A DNA stretch of 64,000 bases from CAVZYN01 sp963779515 (lineage in GTDB: Bacteria > Pseudomonadota > Alphaproteobacteria > Rhizobiales > Hyphomicrobiaceae), in contig CAVZYN010000004.1 in NCBI GenBank assembly GCA_963779515.1, forward strand, positions 124,001-188,000. Direction: 5' to 3'. The notes beneath the pieces are model-generated. The model had not been told where the DNA came from. It made no database searches and saw only the letters and a list, made by a program, of their open reading frames with translations. Positions 25,017-33,903 of the stretch are shown here, one piece after another. Made by a program: the position numbers and the translations under genes. Numbering within the stretch: the stretch's first letter is position 1; every line of letters starts with the position of its first letter.

Positions 25017-25322
25017 ATGGCTAAAGAAAGTTCGATCAATAAGAACAATCACCGCCGCGCTCTGGTGGCGCGGTTCGCCGCCAAACGTGCGAAGCTGAAA
25101 GCGATCGCCAACGATCGCAAGAAGCCGGCGGACGAGCGGTTCGCCGCGACCCAGAAGCTTGCAACATTGCCGCGCAACTCGTCGAAAACGCGCATCCGCA
25201 ATCGCTGCGAGCTGACAGGCCGCGCGCGCGGGACCTATCGCAAGCTGAAATTGTGCCGCAACCAGCTTCGGGAATTGGCCAGCCAAGGTCTGATCCCCGG
25301 CATGGTCAAGTCGAGCTGGTGA
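25017..25322 (+). CDS. rpsN: 30S ribosomal protein S14, zinc-independent type
   Basis: A 101-residue S14 of the long form, which lacks the two CxxC zinc pairs of the short form. It has KESSINKNNHRRALVARFAAKR, the basic KTRIRNRCELTGRARGTYRKL and the end GLIPGMVKSSW. A GGAGG lies just upstream of the ATG. Confidence 0.97.
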   Translation: MAKESSINKNNHRRALVARFAAKRAKLKAIANDRKKPADERFAATQKLATLPRNSSKTRIRNRCELTGRARGTYRKLKLCRNQLRELASQGLIPGMVKSSW

Positions 25323-25333
25323 GGAGATCCTAG

Positions 25334-25732
25334 ATGTCGATCAATGATCCCCTTGGTGATATGCTGACGCGCATTCGTAACGCCCAGCAACGCCGCCGCC
25401 CGAAAGTCTCGACACCGGCATCGAAGCTGCGCGCACGCGTGCTCGACGTGCTGATCGAGGAAGGCTACATCCGTGGCTACGCCGAAGTGCAGCACAAGGC
25501 GGGCATCGGCGAGTTCGAAATCGAACTGAAGTACGCCAATGGCCAACCGGCCATCCGCGAGATCCGCCGTGTTTCGACGCCAGGACGCCGCGTCTACTCG
25601 GCCGTGAAGGAACTGCCGACGGTCGCGAATGGTCTGGGTGTATCGATCCTCTCGACGCCGAAGGGCGTGATGTCCGACACACAGGCTCGCGAGAATAATG
25701 TCGGCGGTGAAGTTCTTTGCAACGTGTTCTAA
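25334..25732 (+). CDS. rpsH: 30S ribosomal protein S8
   Basis: A 132-residue S8, a central-domain assembly protein that in E. coli also represses the spc operon. SINDPLGDMLTRIRNAQ is the typical start, and RRVSTPGRRVYS and ILSTPKGVMSDTQAREN-VGGEVLC mark the C-terminal rRNA-binding half. It lies 11 bases after rpsN. Confidence 0.97.
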   Translation: MSINDPLGDMLTRIRNAQQRRRPKVSTPASKLRARVLDVLIEEGYIRGYAEVQHKAGIGEFEIELKYANGQPAIREIRRVSTPGRRVYSAVKELPTVANGLGVSILSTPKGVMSDTQARENNVGGEVLCNVF

Positions 25733-25772
25733 AGACCAGCCGCAAGGCTCGGTCATAACAATAGGTGCCGCG

Positions 25773-26312
25773 ATGTCGCGCATTGGAAAAAAGCCGGTTC
25801 CGGTTCCGTCAGGTGTGACGGCGACGGTGTCCGGGCAGACGGTGAAGATGAAGGGACCCAAGGGCGAGTTGTCGTTCACGGTTCCGGCTGAATTGAAGGT
25901 CGTGCAAGGCAAGACCGGAATCGAGGTCACGCCGATCGAAGAGACGAAGCGTGCCAGGGCGATGTGGGGCATGTCGCGCACGCAAATCGTGAACCTGATC
26001 GACGGGGTCACGAAGGGCTACAGCCACACACTTGAAATTCAGGGCGTCGGCTTTCGCGCGGCGATGAAGGGCAAGGATCTGCAGTTGCAGGTTGGCTTCA
26101 GCCATGACGTCATTCATCCGGTGCCCCAGGGCGTCGACGTGAAAGTGTCGGGTGCCAAGCAGGAAATCGTGACGGTGTCCGGGATCGACAAGCAGAAAGT
26201 CGGTCAAATGGCTGCCGAAATCCGCGCCTCACGGCCACCCGAGCCCTACCAGGGCAAGGGCGTCCGCTATCAGGGCGAATTCATTCTGCGCAAAGAAGGC
26301 AAGAAGAAGTAA
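25773..26312 (+). CDS. rplF: 50S ribosomal protein L6
   Basis: A 179-residue L6 near the factor-binding site. MSRIGKKPVPVPSGV is the family start, so the ATG at 25773 is chosen over in-frame codons further upstream that overlap rpsH. VEIQGVGFRA-type LEIQGVGFRAAMKGKDL and RPPEPYQGKGVRYQGE are conserved. Confidence 0.97.
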   Translation: MSRIGKKPVPVPSGVTATVSGQTVKMKGPKGELSFTVPAELKVVQGKTGIEVTPIEETKRARAMWGMSRTQIVNLIDGVTKGYSHTLEIQGVGFRAAMKGKDLQLQVGFSHDVIHPVPQGVDVKVSGAKQEIVTVSGIDKQKVGQMAAEIRASRPPEPYQGKGVRYQGEFILRKEGKKK

Positions 26313-26321
26313 GAGCGAGCC

Positions 26322-26684
26322 ATGCCGAAAAAACTCACGCAGACAGACAAGCGCCGCTCCCGTGTGCGCCGCAGTCTCAAAGAAAACAATCACGGCCGTC
26401 CACGCCTAACGGTGCATCGGTCGTCGCAGCACATTTATGCGCAGGTCATCGACGACACGAAGGGGCAGACTCTCGCCGCCGCGTCGACGCTTGAGAAGGA
26501 CCTCAAGGGCCAGCTGAAGTCGGGCGCCAATAAAGCGGCGGCCGCGGCAGTCGGTAAACTGATAGCCGAGCGCGCGTTGAAGGCAGGTGTCAAAGCCGTC
26601 GTCTTCGACCGCGGCAGTTTCCTGTTTCATGGCCGCGTCAAGGCGCTTGCCGAAGGTGCCCGCGAGGGCGGCCTCAGCTTTTAA
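26322..26684 (+). CDS. rplR: 50S ribosomal protein L18
   Basis: A 120-residue L18 that binds 5S rRNA with L5. It shows RRSRVRRSLKENNHGRPRLTVHRSSQHIYAQVIDD and the C-terminal VVFDRGSFLFHGRVKALAEGAREGGLSF. It starts nine bases after rplF. Confidence 0.97.
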   Translation: MPKKLTQTDKRRSRVRRSLKENNHGRPRLTVHRSSQHIYAQVIDDTKGQTLAAASTLEKDLKGQLKSGANKAAAAAVGKLIAERALKAGVKAVVFDRGSFLFHGRVKALAEGAREGGLSF

Positions 26685-26701
26685 TTGGAAAGGGTTCAAC
26701 C

Positions 26702-27286
26702 GTGGCACGCAATCCCAATCGTGACCGGGACCGCAATCGCGAAGACCGCGAAGAGAGCGAGTTCACCGAGAAGCTGGTCGGCATCAATCGCGTCGCGAAG
26801 GTGGTGAAGGGCGGCAAGCGTTTCGGTTTCGCAGCTCTCGTCATCGTCGGTGATCACAAGGGCCGCGTCGGATTCGGTCACGGCAAGGCGCGCGAAGTGC
26901 CGGAAGCGATCCGCAAGGCGACAGAGGCGGCGCGCCGCAACCTCGTGCGCATTCCGCTGCGCGAAGGCCGGACGGTGCATCACGACAGCGTCGGGCATCA
27001 TGGCGCGGGTAGCGTCGTGTTGCGCTCGGCGCCTCCCGGGACCGGCATCATCGCCGGCGGTCCCATGCGCGCCGTGTTCGAGCAGCTGGGCGTGCAGGAT
27101 GTCGTCGCCAAGTCGCTCGGCTCGACGAACCCCTACAACATGGTGCGCGCGACGTTCGACGCGCTGAAGGCGCAGGAAAATCCGCGCGCGGTCGCAAATC
27201 GCCGCGGCAAGAAGGTGTCGGAAATCGTCTCGCGCCGCCGTGATGGCTCGGCCGAAGGCGAAAGCGCCAGCGACACCGCGGCTTGA
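26702..27286 (+). CDS. rpsE: 30S ribosomal protein S5
   Basis: A 194-residue S5, important for mRNA entry and decoding accuracy. The start is GTG at 26702 with GGAAAGG upstream. INRVAKVVKGGKRFGFAALVIVGD, GFGHGKAREVPEAIRKATE and GSTNPYNMVRATFDAL are conserved. The last 20 residues are polar and acidic, a common lineage-specific tail. Confidence 0.97.
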   Translation: MARNPNRDRDRNREDREESEFTEKLVGINRVAKVVKGGKRFGFAALVIVGDHKGRVGFGHGKAREVPEAIRKATEAARRNLVRIPLREGRTVHHDSVGHHGAGSVVLRSAPPGTGIIAGGPMRAVFEQLGVQDVVAKSLGSTNPYNMVRATFDALKAQENPRAVANRRGKKVSEIVSRRRDGSAEGESASDTAA

Positions 27287-27305
27287 GAATTGAAGAGGTA
27301 GAGAT

Positions 27306-27509
27306 ATGACGTCCAAAGCTACAGGCAAGACGATCACGCTCGAGCAATTCGCGAGCGCCAACCGGCGCCCGGAAAAGCAAGGGCAGACGCTGATCGGGCT
27401 CGGGCTCAACAAGATCCGCCGCCGGTCGACGGTGGCAGACACGCCGGCCGTGCGTGGGATGATCCGTAAGGTTGCCCACATGGTCCGTGTGGTCAGCGAG
27501 AAGGCCTGA
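27306..27509 (+). CDS. rpmD: 50S ribosomal protein L30
   Basis: A 67-residue L30. The core is KTITLEQFASANRRPEKQ, LIGLGLNKIRR and TPAVRGMIRKVAHMVRVV. L30 is absent from some bacteria; its presence between rpsE and rplO is the usual order. AAGAGGTAG precedes the ATG. Confidence 0.96.
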   Translation: MTSKATGKTITLEQFASANRRPEKQGQTLIGLGLNKIRRRSTVADTPAVRGMIRKVAHMVRVVSEKA

Positions 27510-27556
27510 TCCGGCCGGTAGTTATTGCGAATTGACGACGACTTTGGAGTAGGGCC

Positions 27557-28111
27557 ATGCGCCTCAATGAAATCAAAGACAATCCCGGCGCACGCAAAGA
27601 GCGTGTTCGCATTGGCCGCGGTATCGGCTCGGGCATGGGCAAGATGGGCGGCCGTGGCGGCAAGGGCCAGACGGCGCGCTCCGGCGTGCGCCTCGCTGGC
27701 TTCGAAGGCGGCCAGATGCCGTTGCATCGCCGCTTGCCGAAGCGCGGTTTCAACAAACTCAATCCGCAGCACTTCAACGAAATCAATGTCGGCGCGCTGC
27801 AGGCGGCGATCGATGGCAAGACCCTCGATGCGTCGAAGCCGATCGACAATGCGGTACTGGTTGCAGCTGGTGTCATGCGGCGTGCGAAGGACGGCTTGCG
27901 TCTGCTCGGAGACGGCGAGCTGAAGGCTCGCGTCAACGTGACGGTCAATCACGCCTCGGCGAGCGCCACAGCGGCGGTCGAGAAGGCGGGCGGTACGGTG
28001 ACGTTGGTTGCCAAGAAGGTGCTTGCCGCGGACGAGGCCAAGCGGGCGAAGACCGCGGCCAAGAGGAAAGCCAAAGCTGGCGGGCCGAAGAAGAAGGCTG
28101 CCGACGAGTAA
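27557..28111 (+). CDS. rplO: 50S ribosomal protein L15
   Basis: A 184-residue L15. It begins MRLNEIKDNPGARKERVRIGRGIGSGMGK and has GRGGKGQTARSG and GFEGGQMPLHRRLPKRGF. The C-terminal 35 residues are Ala/Lys rich beyond the usual end, making it longer than the 144-residue E. coli protein. Confidence 0.97.
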   Translation: MRLNEIKDNPGARKERVRIGRGIGSGMGKMGGRGGKGQTARSGVRLAGFEGGQMPLHRRLPKRGFNKLNPQHFNEINVGALQAAIDGKTLDASKPIDNAVLVAAGVMRRAKDGLRLLGDGELKARVNVTVNHASASATAAVEKAGGTVTLVAKKVLAADEAKRAKTAAKRKAKAGGPKKKAADE

Positions 28112-28155
28112 GCAGGCACCGCCGCGCAGTGGCGGGCTGATGTGACTTGTACTCG

Positions 28156-28174
28156 AGGTGGCGGAACGCCACCT
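28156..28174 (+). promoter_or_regulatory. Hairpin in the rplO-secY spacer
   Basis: AGGTGGCG and CGCCACCT form a perfect eight-pair stem with a GAA loop, 90 bases before the secY start. No T-run follows, so it is not a standard terminator. It may set the ratio of secY to ribosomal proteins; this is inference. Confidence 0.4.
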
Positions 28175-28264
28175 TGCACTATTGCCGGTCCTGACGAGAG
28201 GGCCAACCCGAGCTCGCTGCCGCTGTCAAAAGCTGGCGCAGGACGGGAGAAGGAGACGCGAGGC

Positions 28265-29614
28265 ATGGTTTCCGCCGCTGAACAGCTGGCCGCCAACCTG
28301 AATTTTGGCGCTTTCGCCAAAGCCGAAGAGTTGAAGAAGCGTCTTTGGTTCACGCTCGCCGCGCTGCTGGTCTATCGCCTCGGCACGTACATTCCGATTC
28401 CTGGGATCAATCCGGTTGCCTTTGCCGAGACGTTCAAGTCGAACGCGACCGGCATCCTCGGCATGTTCAACATGTTCGCGGGCGGCGCCGTCGAACGCAT
28501 GGCGATCTTCGCGCTCAACATCATGCCGTACATTTCGGCGTCGATCATCATGCAGCTGATGACGAGCGTCGTGCCCTCGCTGGAAACGCTGAAGAAAGAA
28601 GGCGAGCAGGGCCGCAAGCAGATCAACCAATACACGCGCTACCTGACGGTCGCGCTCGCAGCATTCCAGGCCTATGGCATTTCGGTCGGCCTCGAAGGTT
28701 CGCGTGGTTCGGGCGGCGCGGTCGTGTCGGATCCGGGCTGGTTCTTCCGGCTATCGACGGTGATCACGCTGGTCGGCGGCACGATGTTCCTGATGTGGCT
28801 TGGCGAGCAGATCACGGCACGCGGCGTCGGCAACGGTACGTCGCTGATCATCATGGCGGGCATTGTCGCGGGCTTGCCGAGCGCAATCGCGGGCCTGTTC
28901 GAGCTGTCGCGAACGGGCGCGCTGTCGTGGCCGCTGCTGCTGGCGCTGCTCGGTCTAATGCTGGCCGTCGTCGCGGCGATCGTCTTCATCGAGCGGGCGC
29001 AGAGGCGGCTACTCATCCAATATCCCAAACGGCAAATGGGGAACAAGGTGTTCCAGGGCGATGCCTCGCATCTGCCTTTGAAGCTGAATTCTTCGGGCGT
29101 GATCCCGCCGATCTTCGCCTCTTCGCTGCTGCTGCTGCCGATAACCGCGGCGCAGTTTTCCGCCGGATCAGGGCCGGAGTGGCTGAACACAATCGTTGCT
29201 TCGCTCGGCCGCGGCCAGCCGCTCTATCTGCTGATCTATGTCGCGCTGATCCTGTTCTTCGCGTTCTTCTACACGGCGATCGTGTTCAATCCGAAGGAGA
29301 CGGCGGACAATCTGCGCAAGTACGGCGGGTTTGTTCCGGGCATCCGTCCGGGCGAGAAGACCGCGGAGTACATCGACTATGTACTGACCCGGATCACGGT
29401 CATCGGGGCGATCTATCTGGCGCTTGTGTGCGTGCTGCCGGAGCTGCTGATTTCCTATGCGGCGGTGCCGTTCTACTTCGGCGGGACGTCGCTGCTGATC
29501 GCGGTCAGCGTCACGATGGACACCGTCTCGCAAATTCAAAGCCATCTGATCGCCCAGCAGTATGAAGGGCTGATCAAGAAGGCGAAACTCAGAGGTGGTT
29601 CAAAGGGACGATGA
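28265..29614 (+). CDS. secY: Preprotein translocase subunit SecY
   Basis: SecY is the inner-membrane channel for protein export and membrane insertion. The 449-residue protein has about ten hydrophobic segments. It shows RLGTYIPIPGIN near the first segment, GGAVERMAIFALNIMPYISASIIMQL, IPPIFASSLLLLP, and FNPKETADNLRKYGGFVPGIRPG in the cytoplasmic loop that contacts SecA and the ribosome. The ATG at 28265 begins the conserved N-terminus MVSAAEQLAANLN. adk follows after ten bases, the standard spc order. Confidence 0.97.
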   Translation: MVSAAEQLAANLNFGAFAKAEELKKRLWFTLAALLVYRLGTYIPIPGINPVAFAETFKSNATGILGMFNMFAGGAVERMAIFALNIMPYISASIIMQLMTSVVPSLETLKKEGEQGRKQINQYTRYLTVALAAFQAYGISVGLEGSRGSGGAVVSDPGWFFRLSTVITLVGGTMFLMWLGEQITARGVGNGTSLIIMAGIVAGLPSAIAGLFELSRTGALSWPLLLALLGLMLAVVAAIVFIERAQRRLLIQYPKRQMGNKVFQGDASHLPLKLNSSGVIPPIFASSLLLLPITAAQFSAGSGPEWLNTIVASLGRGQPLYLLIYVALILFFAFFYTAIVFNPKETADNLRKYGGFVPGIRPGEKTAEYIDYVLTRITVIGAIYLALVCVLPELLISYAAVPFYFGGTSLLIAVSVTMDTVSQIQSHLIAQQYEGLIKKAKLRGGSKGR

Positions 29615-29624
29615 CGGGGCAACT

Positions 29625-30278
29625 ATGAATCTGATCCTGCTTGGACCGCCGGGGGCGGGCAAAGGCACCCAAGCCAAGGTGTTGTCGGCAAAGCGCGGCA
29701 TTCCGCAGCTTTCGACCGGCGACATGCTGCGCGCGGCCGTGAAGGCCGGGTCGGATGTCGGCAAGGCTGCAAAAGCCGTCATGGAGGCCGGTAAGCTCGT
29801 CTCGGACGATATCGTCATCAAGATCATCGAGGACCGGATCGCCGCGGCCGATTGCGCCAGGGGGTTTATTCTCGACGGATTTCCGCGCACGCTGGCGCAG
29901 GCGGCCGCGCTCGACAAGATGCTGACGTCGAAGGGCCGTTCGCTCGACGCCGTGATCGAAATGAGGGTCAACGACGGGGAACTCGTCGGCCGCATCTCGG
30001 GCCGCTACACCTGCTCCAAGTGCGGGGCGGGATATCACGATACGAACCTGAAGCCGAAGACGGCGGGCGTGTGCGATTCGTGCGGGTCAACGGACTTTGT
30101 CCGCCGCCCGGACGATAACGCCGCGACGGTCACGACCCGGCTGATGGCCTACTACCGCGAAACGTCTCCGTTGATTGGTTACTACTTCTGCAAGGGTAAC
30201 CTGAAGTCGGTCGATGGGATGGCCTCGATCGAGGACGTCGGGGCGGCGATTGAAGGAATTCTGAACAAGGTATCCTGA
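29625..30278 (+). CDS. adk: Adenylate kinase, zinc-LID type
   Basis: Adk interconverts ATP, AMP and ADP. The 217-residue enzyme has the P-loop GPPGAGKGT (7-15), the AMP site STGDMLRAAV, and DGFPRTLAQA. The LID carries two Cys pairs (CSKC and CDSC), the zinc-binding form found in many alphaproteobacteria and Gram-positives but absent in E. coli. The ATG at 29625 fits the MNLILLGPPG start of the family. It ends the spc unit. Confidence 0.97.
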   Translation: MNLILLGPPGAGKGTQAKVLSAKRGIPQLSTGDMLRAAVKAGSDVGKAAKAVMEAGKLVSDDIVIKIIEDRIAAADCARGFILDGFPRTLAQAAALDKMLTSKGRSLDAVIEMRVNDGELVGRISGRYTCSKCGAGYHDTNLKPKTAGVCDSCGSTDFVRRPDDNAATVTTRLMAYYRETSPLIGYYFCKGNLKSVDGMASIEDVGAAIEGILNKVS

Positions 30279-30300
30279 CGGCGGATGCCCTGTTCAAAGG

Positions 30301-30328
30301 TTGACGATGGCTTGGTCTGTGGTAAAAG
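30301..30328 (+). promoter_or_regulatory. Possible promoter for the alpha operon
   Basis: TTGACG at 30301-30306 and TAAAAG at 30323-30328 are separated by 16 bases, 122 bases upstream of rpsM. The -10 is poor, so this is tentative. A GC-rich partial inverted repeat (CCGGGTCGGAC and GTCCGGAGCCCGG) follows in the leader. Confidence 0.3.
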
Positions 30329-30450
30329 ACCGCAGCTTTCGCAGCCGAATTTGCAGAACCCGGGTCGGACCATCGCGTCCGGAGCCCGGTTTATGCGTGT
30401 TCGACCGTTGCACGACGCGCCGAGGCGCGACAGGTTTTGAGGAGAGAAAC

Positions 30451-30828
30451 GTGGCCCGTATCGCAGGCGTCAATATCCCGACCCAGAAGCGCGTTGTCAT
30501 CGCGCTTCAGTATATCCACGGCATCGGCGCGAAGTTCGCGTCGGAGATCTGCGACAAGGTCAAGATCCCGGCGGCGCGGCGGGTCAATCAGCTGACGGAC
30601 GCGGAAGTGCTGCAGATCCGCGAAGCGATCGATCGCGATTACACCGTCGAAGGCGATCTTCGCCGCGAAGTCGCGATGAACGTGAAGCGCCTGATGGACC
30701 TCGGCTGCTACCGTGGCCTGCGTCACCGCAAGGGCCTGCCGGTTCGCGGCCAGCGCACACACACGAACGCGCGCACACGCAAAGGTCCCGCCAAGGCGAT
30801 CGCCGGCAAGAAGAAGTCCACGACCTAA
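30451..30828 (+). CDS. rpsM: 30S ribosomal protein S13
   Basis: A 125-residue S13 of the small-subunit head, contacting S19 and the P-site tRNA. The start is GTG at 30451 with GAGGAGAG upstream, giving VARIAGVNIPTQKRV. YIHGIGAKFASEIC and RGLRHRKGLPVRGQRTHTNARTRKG are conserved. It opens the alpha operon; rpsK and rpoA follow. rpsD, part of this operon in E. coli, is not here. Confidence 0.97.
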   Translation: MARIAGVNIPTQKRVVIALQYIHGIGAKFASEICDKVKIPAARRVNQLTDAEVLQIREAIDRDYTVEGDLRREVAMNVKRLMDLGCYRGLRHRKGLPVRGQRTHTNARTRKGPAKAIAGKKKSTT

Positions 30829-30917
30829 TTTACGTAGCGCCGGACTGCCGCGCGGGATGCCGGGCGGTGATTGGCGCACTTCGAATTTCACCGAACCTCT
30901 GACGGAACGAGTCCCTT

Positions 30918-31319
30918 ATGGCCAAAGACGCAACAGCAGCCGGAGCGCGGCCCCGCCGCCGCGAACGCAAGAACATCTCGTCGGGCGTCGCGCACGTCAA
31001 CGCGAGCTTCAACAACACGATGATCACCATCACCGACGCGCAGGGCAACACGATCTCCTGGTCGTCGTCCGGCACAATGGGCTTCAAGGGCTCGCGCAAG
31101 TCGACGCCTTACGCCGCGCAGATGGCGGCTGAAGACGCCGGCAAGAAGGCGATGGAGCACGGCATGAAGGTGCTCGAAGTGGAAGTTCTGGGTCCGGGTT
31201 CGGGCCGTGAATCGGCGCTGCGCGCGTTGCAGGCCGTCGGCTTCCAGATCACGTCGATCCGCGACGTCACGCCAATCCCGCACAACGGCTGCCGTCCGCG
31301 CAAGCGCCGCCGCGTCTGA
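30918..31319 (+). CDS. rpsK: 30S ribosomal protein S11
   Basis: A 133-residue S11 of the platform near the E site and Shine-Dalgarno helix. It shows RRRERKNISSGVAHVNASFNNTMITITD, GFKGSRKSTPYAAQ, EVEVLGPGSGRESALRAL and the C-terminal TPIPHNGCRPRKRRRV. Confidence 0.98.
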   Translation: MAKDATAAGARPRRRERKNISSGVAHVNASFNNTMITITDAQGNTISWSSSGTMGFKGSRKSTPYAAQMAAEDAGKKAMEHGMKVLEVEVLGPGSGRESALRALQAVGFQITSIRDVTPIPHNGCRPRKRRRV

Positions 31320-31416
31320 CGCTCTCGCCCCGGCGCTTGGCCGGGCGATGCACTTTCATGCTCCCTGGGCGCTGGCTGACGAGCCGCGCATGACGACGAC
31401 ACACAAGAGGTCCACA

Positions 31417-32442
31417 GTGGTCAACGTACTGCAGAAGAATTGGCAGGATCTAATCAAGCCCGGCAAGCTCGATGTGACGCCGGGACGCGAAAAGAACCGG
31501 GTCGCAACGATGATCGCGGAACCGCTGGAGCGGGGCTTCGGCATGACGCTCGGCAACGCGCTGCGCCGCGTGCTGCTGTCGTCGCTGCAAGGCTCGGCGA
31601 TCACGACCGTGCAGATCGACGGCGTGCTGCACGAGTTTTCGTCGATCCCCGGCGTCCGCGAGGACGTCACGAATATGGTGCTGAACATCAAGGAGATTGC
31701 ACTCCGCCAGCACTCCGAAGGCGCCAAGCGCATGGTGCTGAAGAAGGAGGGACCGGGTCCGGTCAAGGCTGGCGACATCGAGGCCTCGTCGGAAATCGAG
31801 ATCCTCAATCCCGAGCACGTGATCTGCACGCTCGATCAGGGCGCATCGATCCGCATGGAACTGACGGCGGCGATGGGCAAGGGCTACGTCGCGGCCGAAC
31901 GCAATCGTCCCGACGATGCGCCGATCGGCCTGATCCCGGTCGATAGTCTCTACTCGCCGGTCAAGCGCGTGTCCTATCGCGTCGAGAATACGCGCGAAGG
32001 CCAAATCCTCGACTATGACAAGCTGATCATGACCGTCGAGACGGACGGCTCGGTGAAAGCGGAAGACGCCGTGGCATTGGCCGCGCGCATTCTGCAGGAC
32101 CAGCTCGCGGTCTTTATCAATTTCGAGGAGCCCAAGAAGGCCGTCGAAGAGCGTTCGCATCCGGAGCTCGCGTTCAACGCGGCGCTGCTCAAGAAGGTGG
32201 ACGAACTGGAGCTTTCGGTTCGCTCGGCGAACTGCTTGAAGAACGACAACATCGTCTACATCGGCGACCTCATCCAGAAGACGGAAGCCGAGATGCTGCG
32301 CACGCCGAACTTCGGCCGCAAGTCGCTCAACGAGATCAAGGAAGTCCTGGCGTCGATGGGCTTGCACCTCGGCATGGAAGTGCCGAACTGGCCGCCGGAG
32401 AACATCGAGGAGCTGGCGAAGCGTTTTGAGGATCAATATTGA
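31417..32442 (+). CDS. rpoA: DNA-directed RNA polymerase subunit alpha
   Basis: The alpha dimer nucleates RNA polymerase assembly. The 341-residue product has the N-terminal domain (EPLERGFGMTLGNALRRVLLSSL, QIDGVLHEFSSIPGVREDV) and the C-terminal domain that binds UP elements and activators (NCLKNDNIVYIGDLIQKTEAEMLRTPNFGRKSLNEIKEVL). I chose GTG at 31417: AAGAGG lies six bases upstream and the protein then begins VNVLQKNWQ, as in relatives. An ATG at 31390 in the same frame is possible. Confidence 0.96.
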   Translation: MVNVLQKNWQDLIKPGKLDVTPGREKNRVATMIAEPLERGFGMTLGNALRRVLLSSLQGSAITTVQIDGVLHEFSSIPGVREDVTNMVLNIKEIALRQHSEGAKRMVLKKEGPGPVKAGDIEASSEIEILNPEHVICTLDQGASIRMELTAAMGKGYVAAERNRPDDAPIGLIPVDSLYSPVKRVSYRVENTREGQILDYDKLIMTVETDGSVKAEDAVALAARILQDQLAVFINFEEPKKAVEERSHPELAFNAALLKKVDELELSVRSANCLKNDNIVYIGDLIQKTEAEMLRTPNFGRKSLNEIKEVLASMGLHLGMEVPNWPPENIEELAKRFEDQY

Positions 32443-32492
32443 TTTGTGAGACGGCGGCGTCTGAATTTGGTGCCGCCGCTCATCCCGACGTT

Positions 32493-32510
32493 CTCCCCGC
32501 ATGCGGGGAG
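32493..32510. repeat. 18-base perfect palindrome between rpoA and rplQ
   Basis: CTCCCCGCATGCGGGGAG is fully self-complementary. With its flanks (CGACGTT before, AGCAGACAAGG after) it looks like a fragment of a REP-type extragenic element. It lies 50 bases after rpoA and 62 before rplQ, inside an otherwise tight operon. Confidence 0.5.
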
Positions 32511-32572
32511 GAGCAGACAAGGCGAGGCCATAGAACCTCCCATAACCAATCCAACCAACAAGGGTAAAGTTC

Positions 32573-33007
32573 ATGCGACACAAGAAGCTCGGGCGGCGGT
32601 TTGGCCGCGACAGCGCACATCGCCAGGCGATGTTCTCGAATATGGCGGCGGCGCTGATCAAGCACGAACAGATCGTCACGACGTTGCCGAAGGCGAAGGA
32701 TCTGCGCCGCGTGGTCGATCAGTACATCACGCTCGCCAAGCGCGGCGATTTGAATTCCCGCCGACTTGCAGCCGCGCGCTTGCGCGACGAAGACATGGTC
32801 AAGAAGCTCTTCGCGGTGCTTGGGCCCCGCTACAAGGATCGCGCCGGCGGCTATACGCGCGTTCTGAAGGCCGGATATCGCTTCGGCGACAATTCGGCGC
32901 GCGCGGTGATTGAACTCGTCGATCGCGATACGACGGTCAAGGGCAAGGAAGACCGCGAGCGCCACGAGGCCAAGCTGAAGGCGGAAGACGCCGCAGCGCA
33001 GAGCTGA
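32573..33007 (+). CDS. rplQ: 50S ribosomal protein L17
   Basis: A 144-residue L17 near the tunnel exit. [29 protein letters not shown] and the late [29 protein letters not shown] are conserved. The tail of about 20 residues is rich in Lys, Glu and Ala. Last gene of the supercluster, with a terminator 30 bases downstream. Confidence 0.97.
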
Positions 33008-33036
33008 CGTTGGCCTGCAGGTTAGTGAAATTCATG

Positions 33037-33073
33037 AGCCCGTGGGATACTCTTCCCGCGGGCTTTTGCTTTT
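33037..33073 (+). terminator. Intrinsic terminator closing the ribosomal protein supercluster
   Basis: AGCCCGTGGGA (33037-33047) pairs with TCCCGCGGGCT (33054-33064) with one G-U, loop TACTCT, followed by TTTTGCTTTT. It lies 30 bases after rplQ and just before the ankyrin gene start. Confidence 0.88.
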
Positions 33074-33083
33074 GGAGGTTCGC

Positions 33084-33824
<741 letters not shown>

Positions 33825-33903
33825 GTCTGCAGGCGGTGTGGGTGGTCGCGGCGGCTTGAACTCGATAGTCTGAGGCGGTCTCTTGGAGGTCGAGGAAGCG
33901 CGG

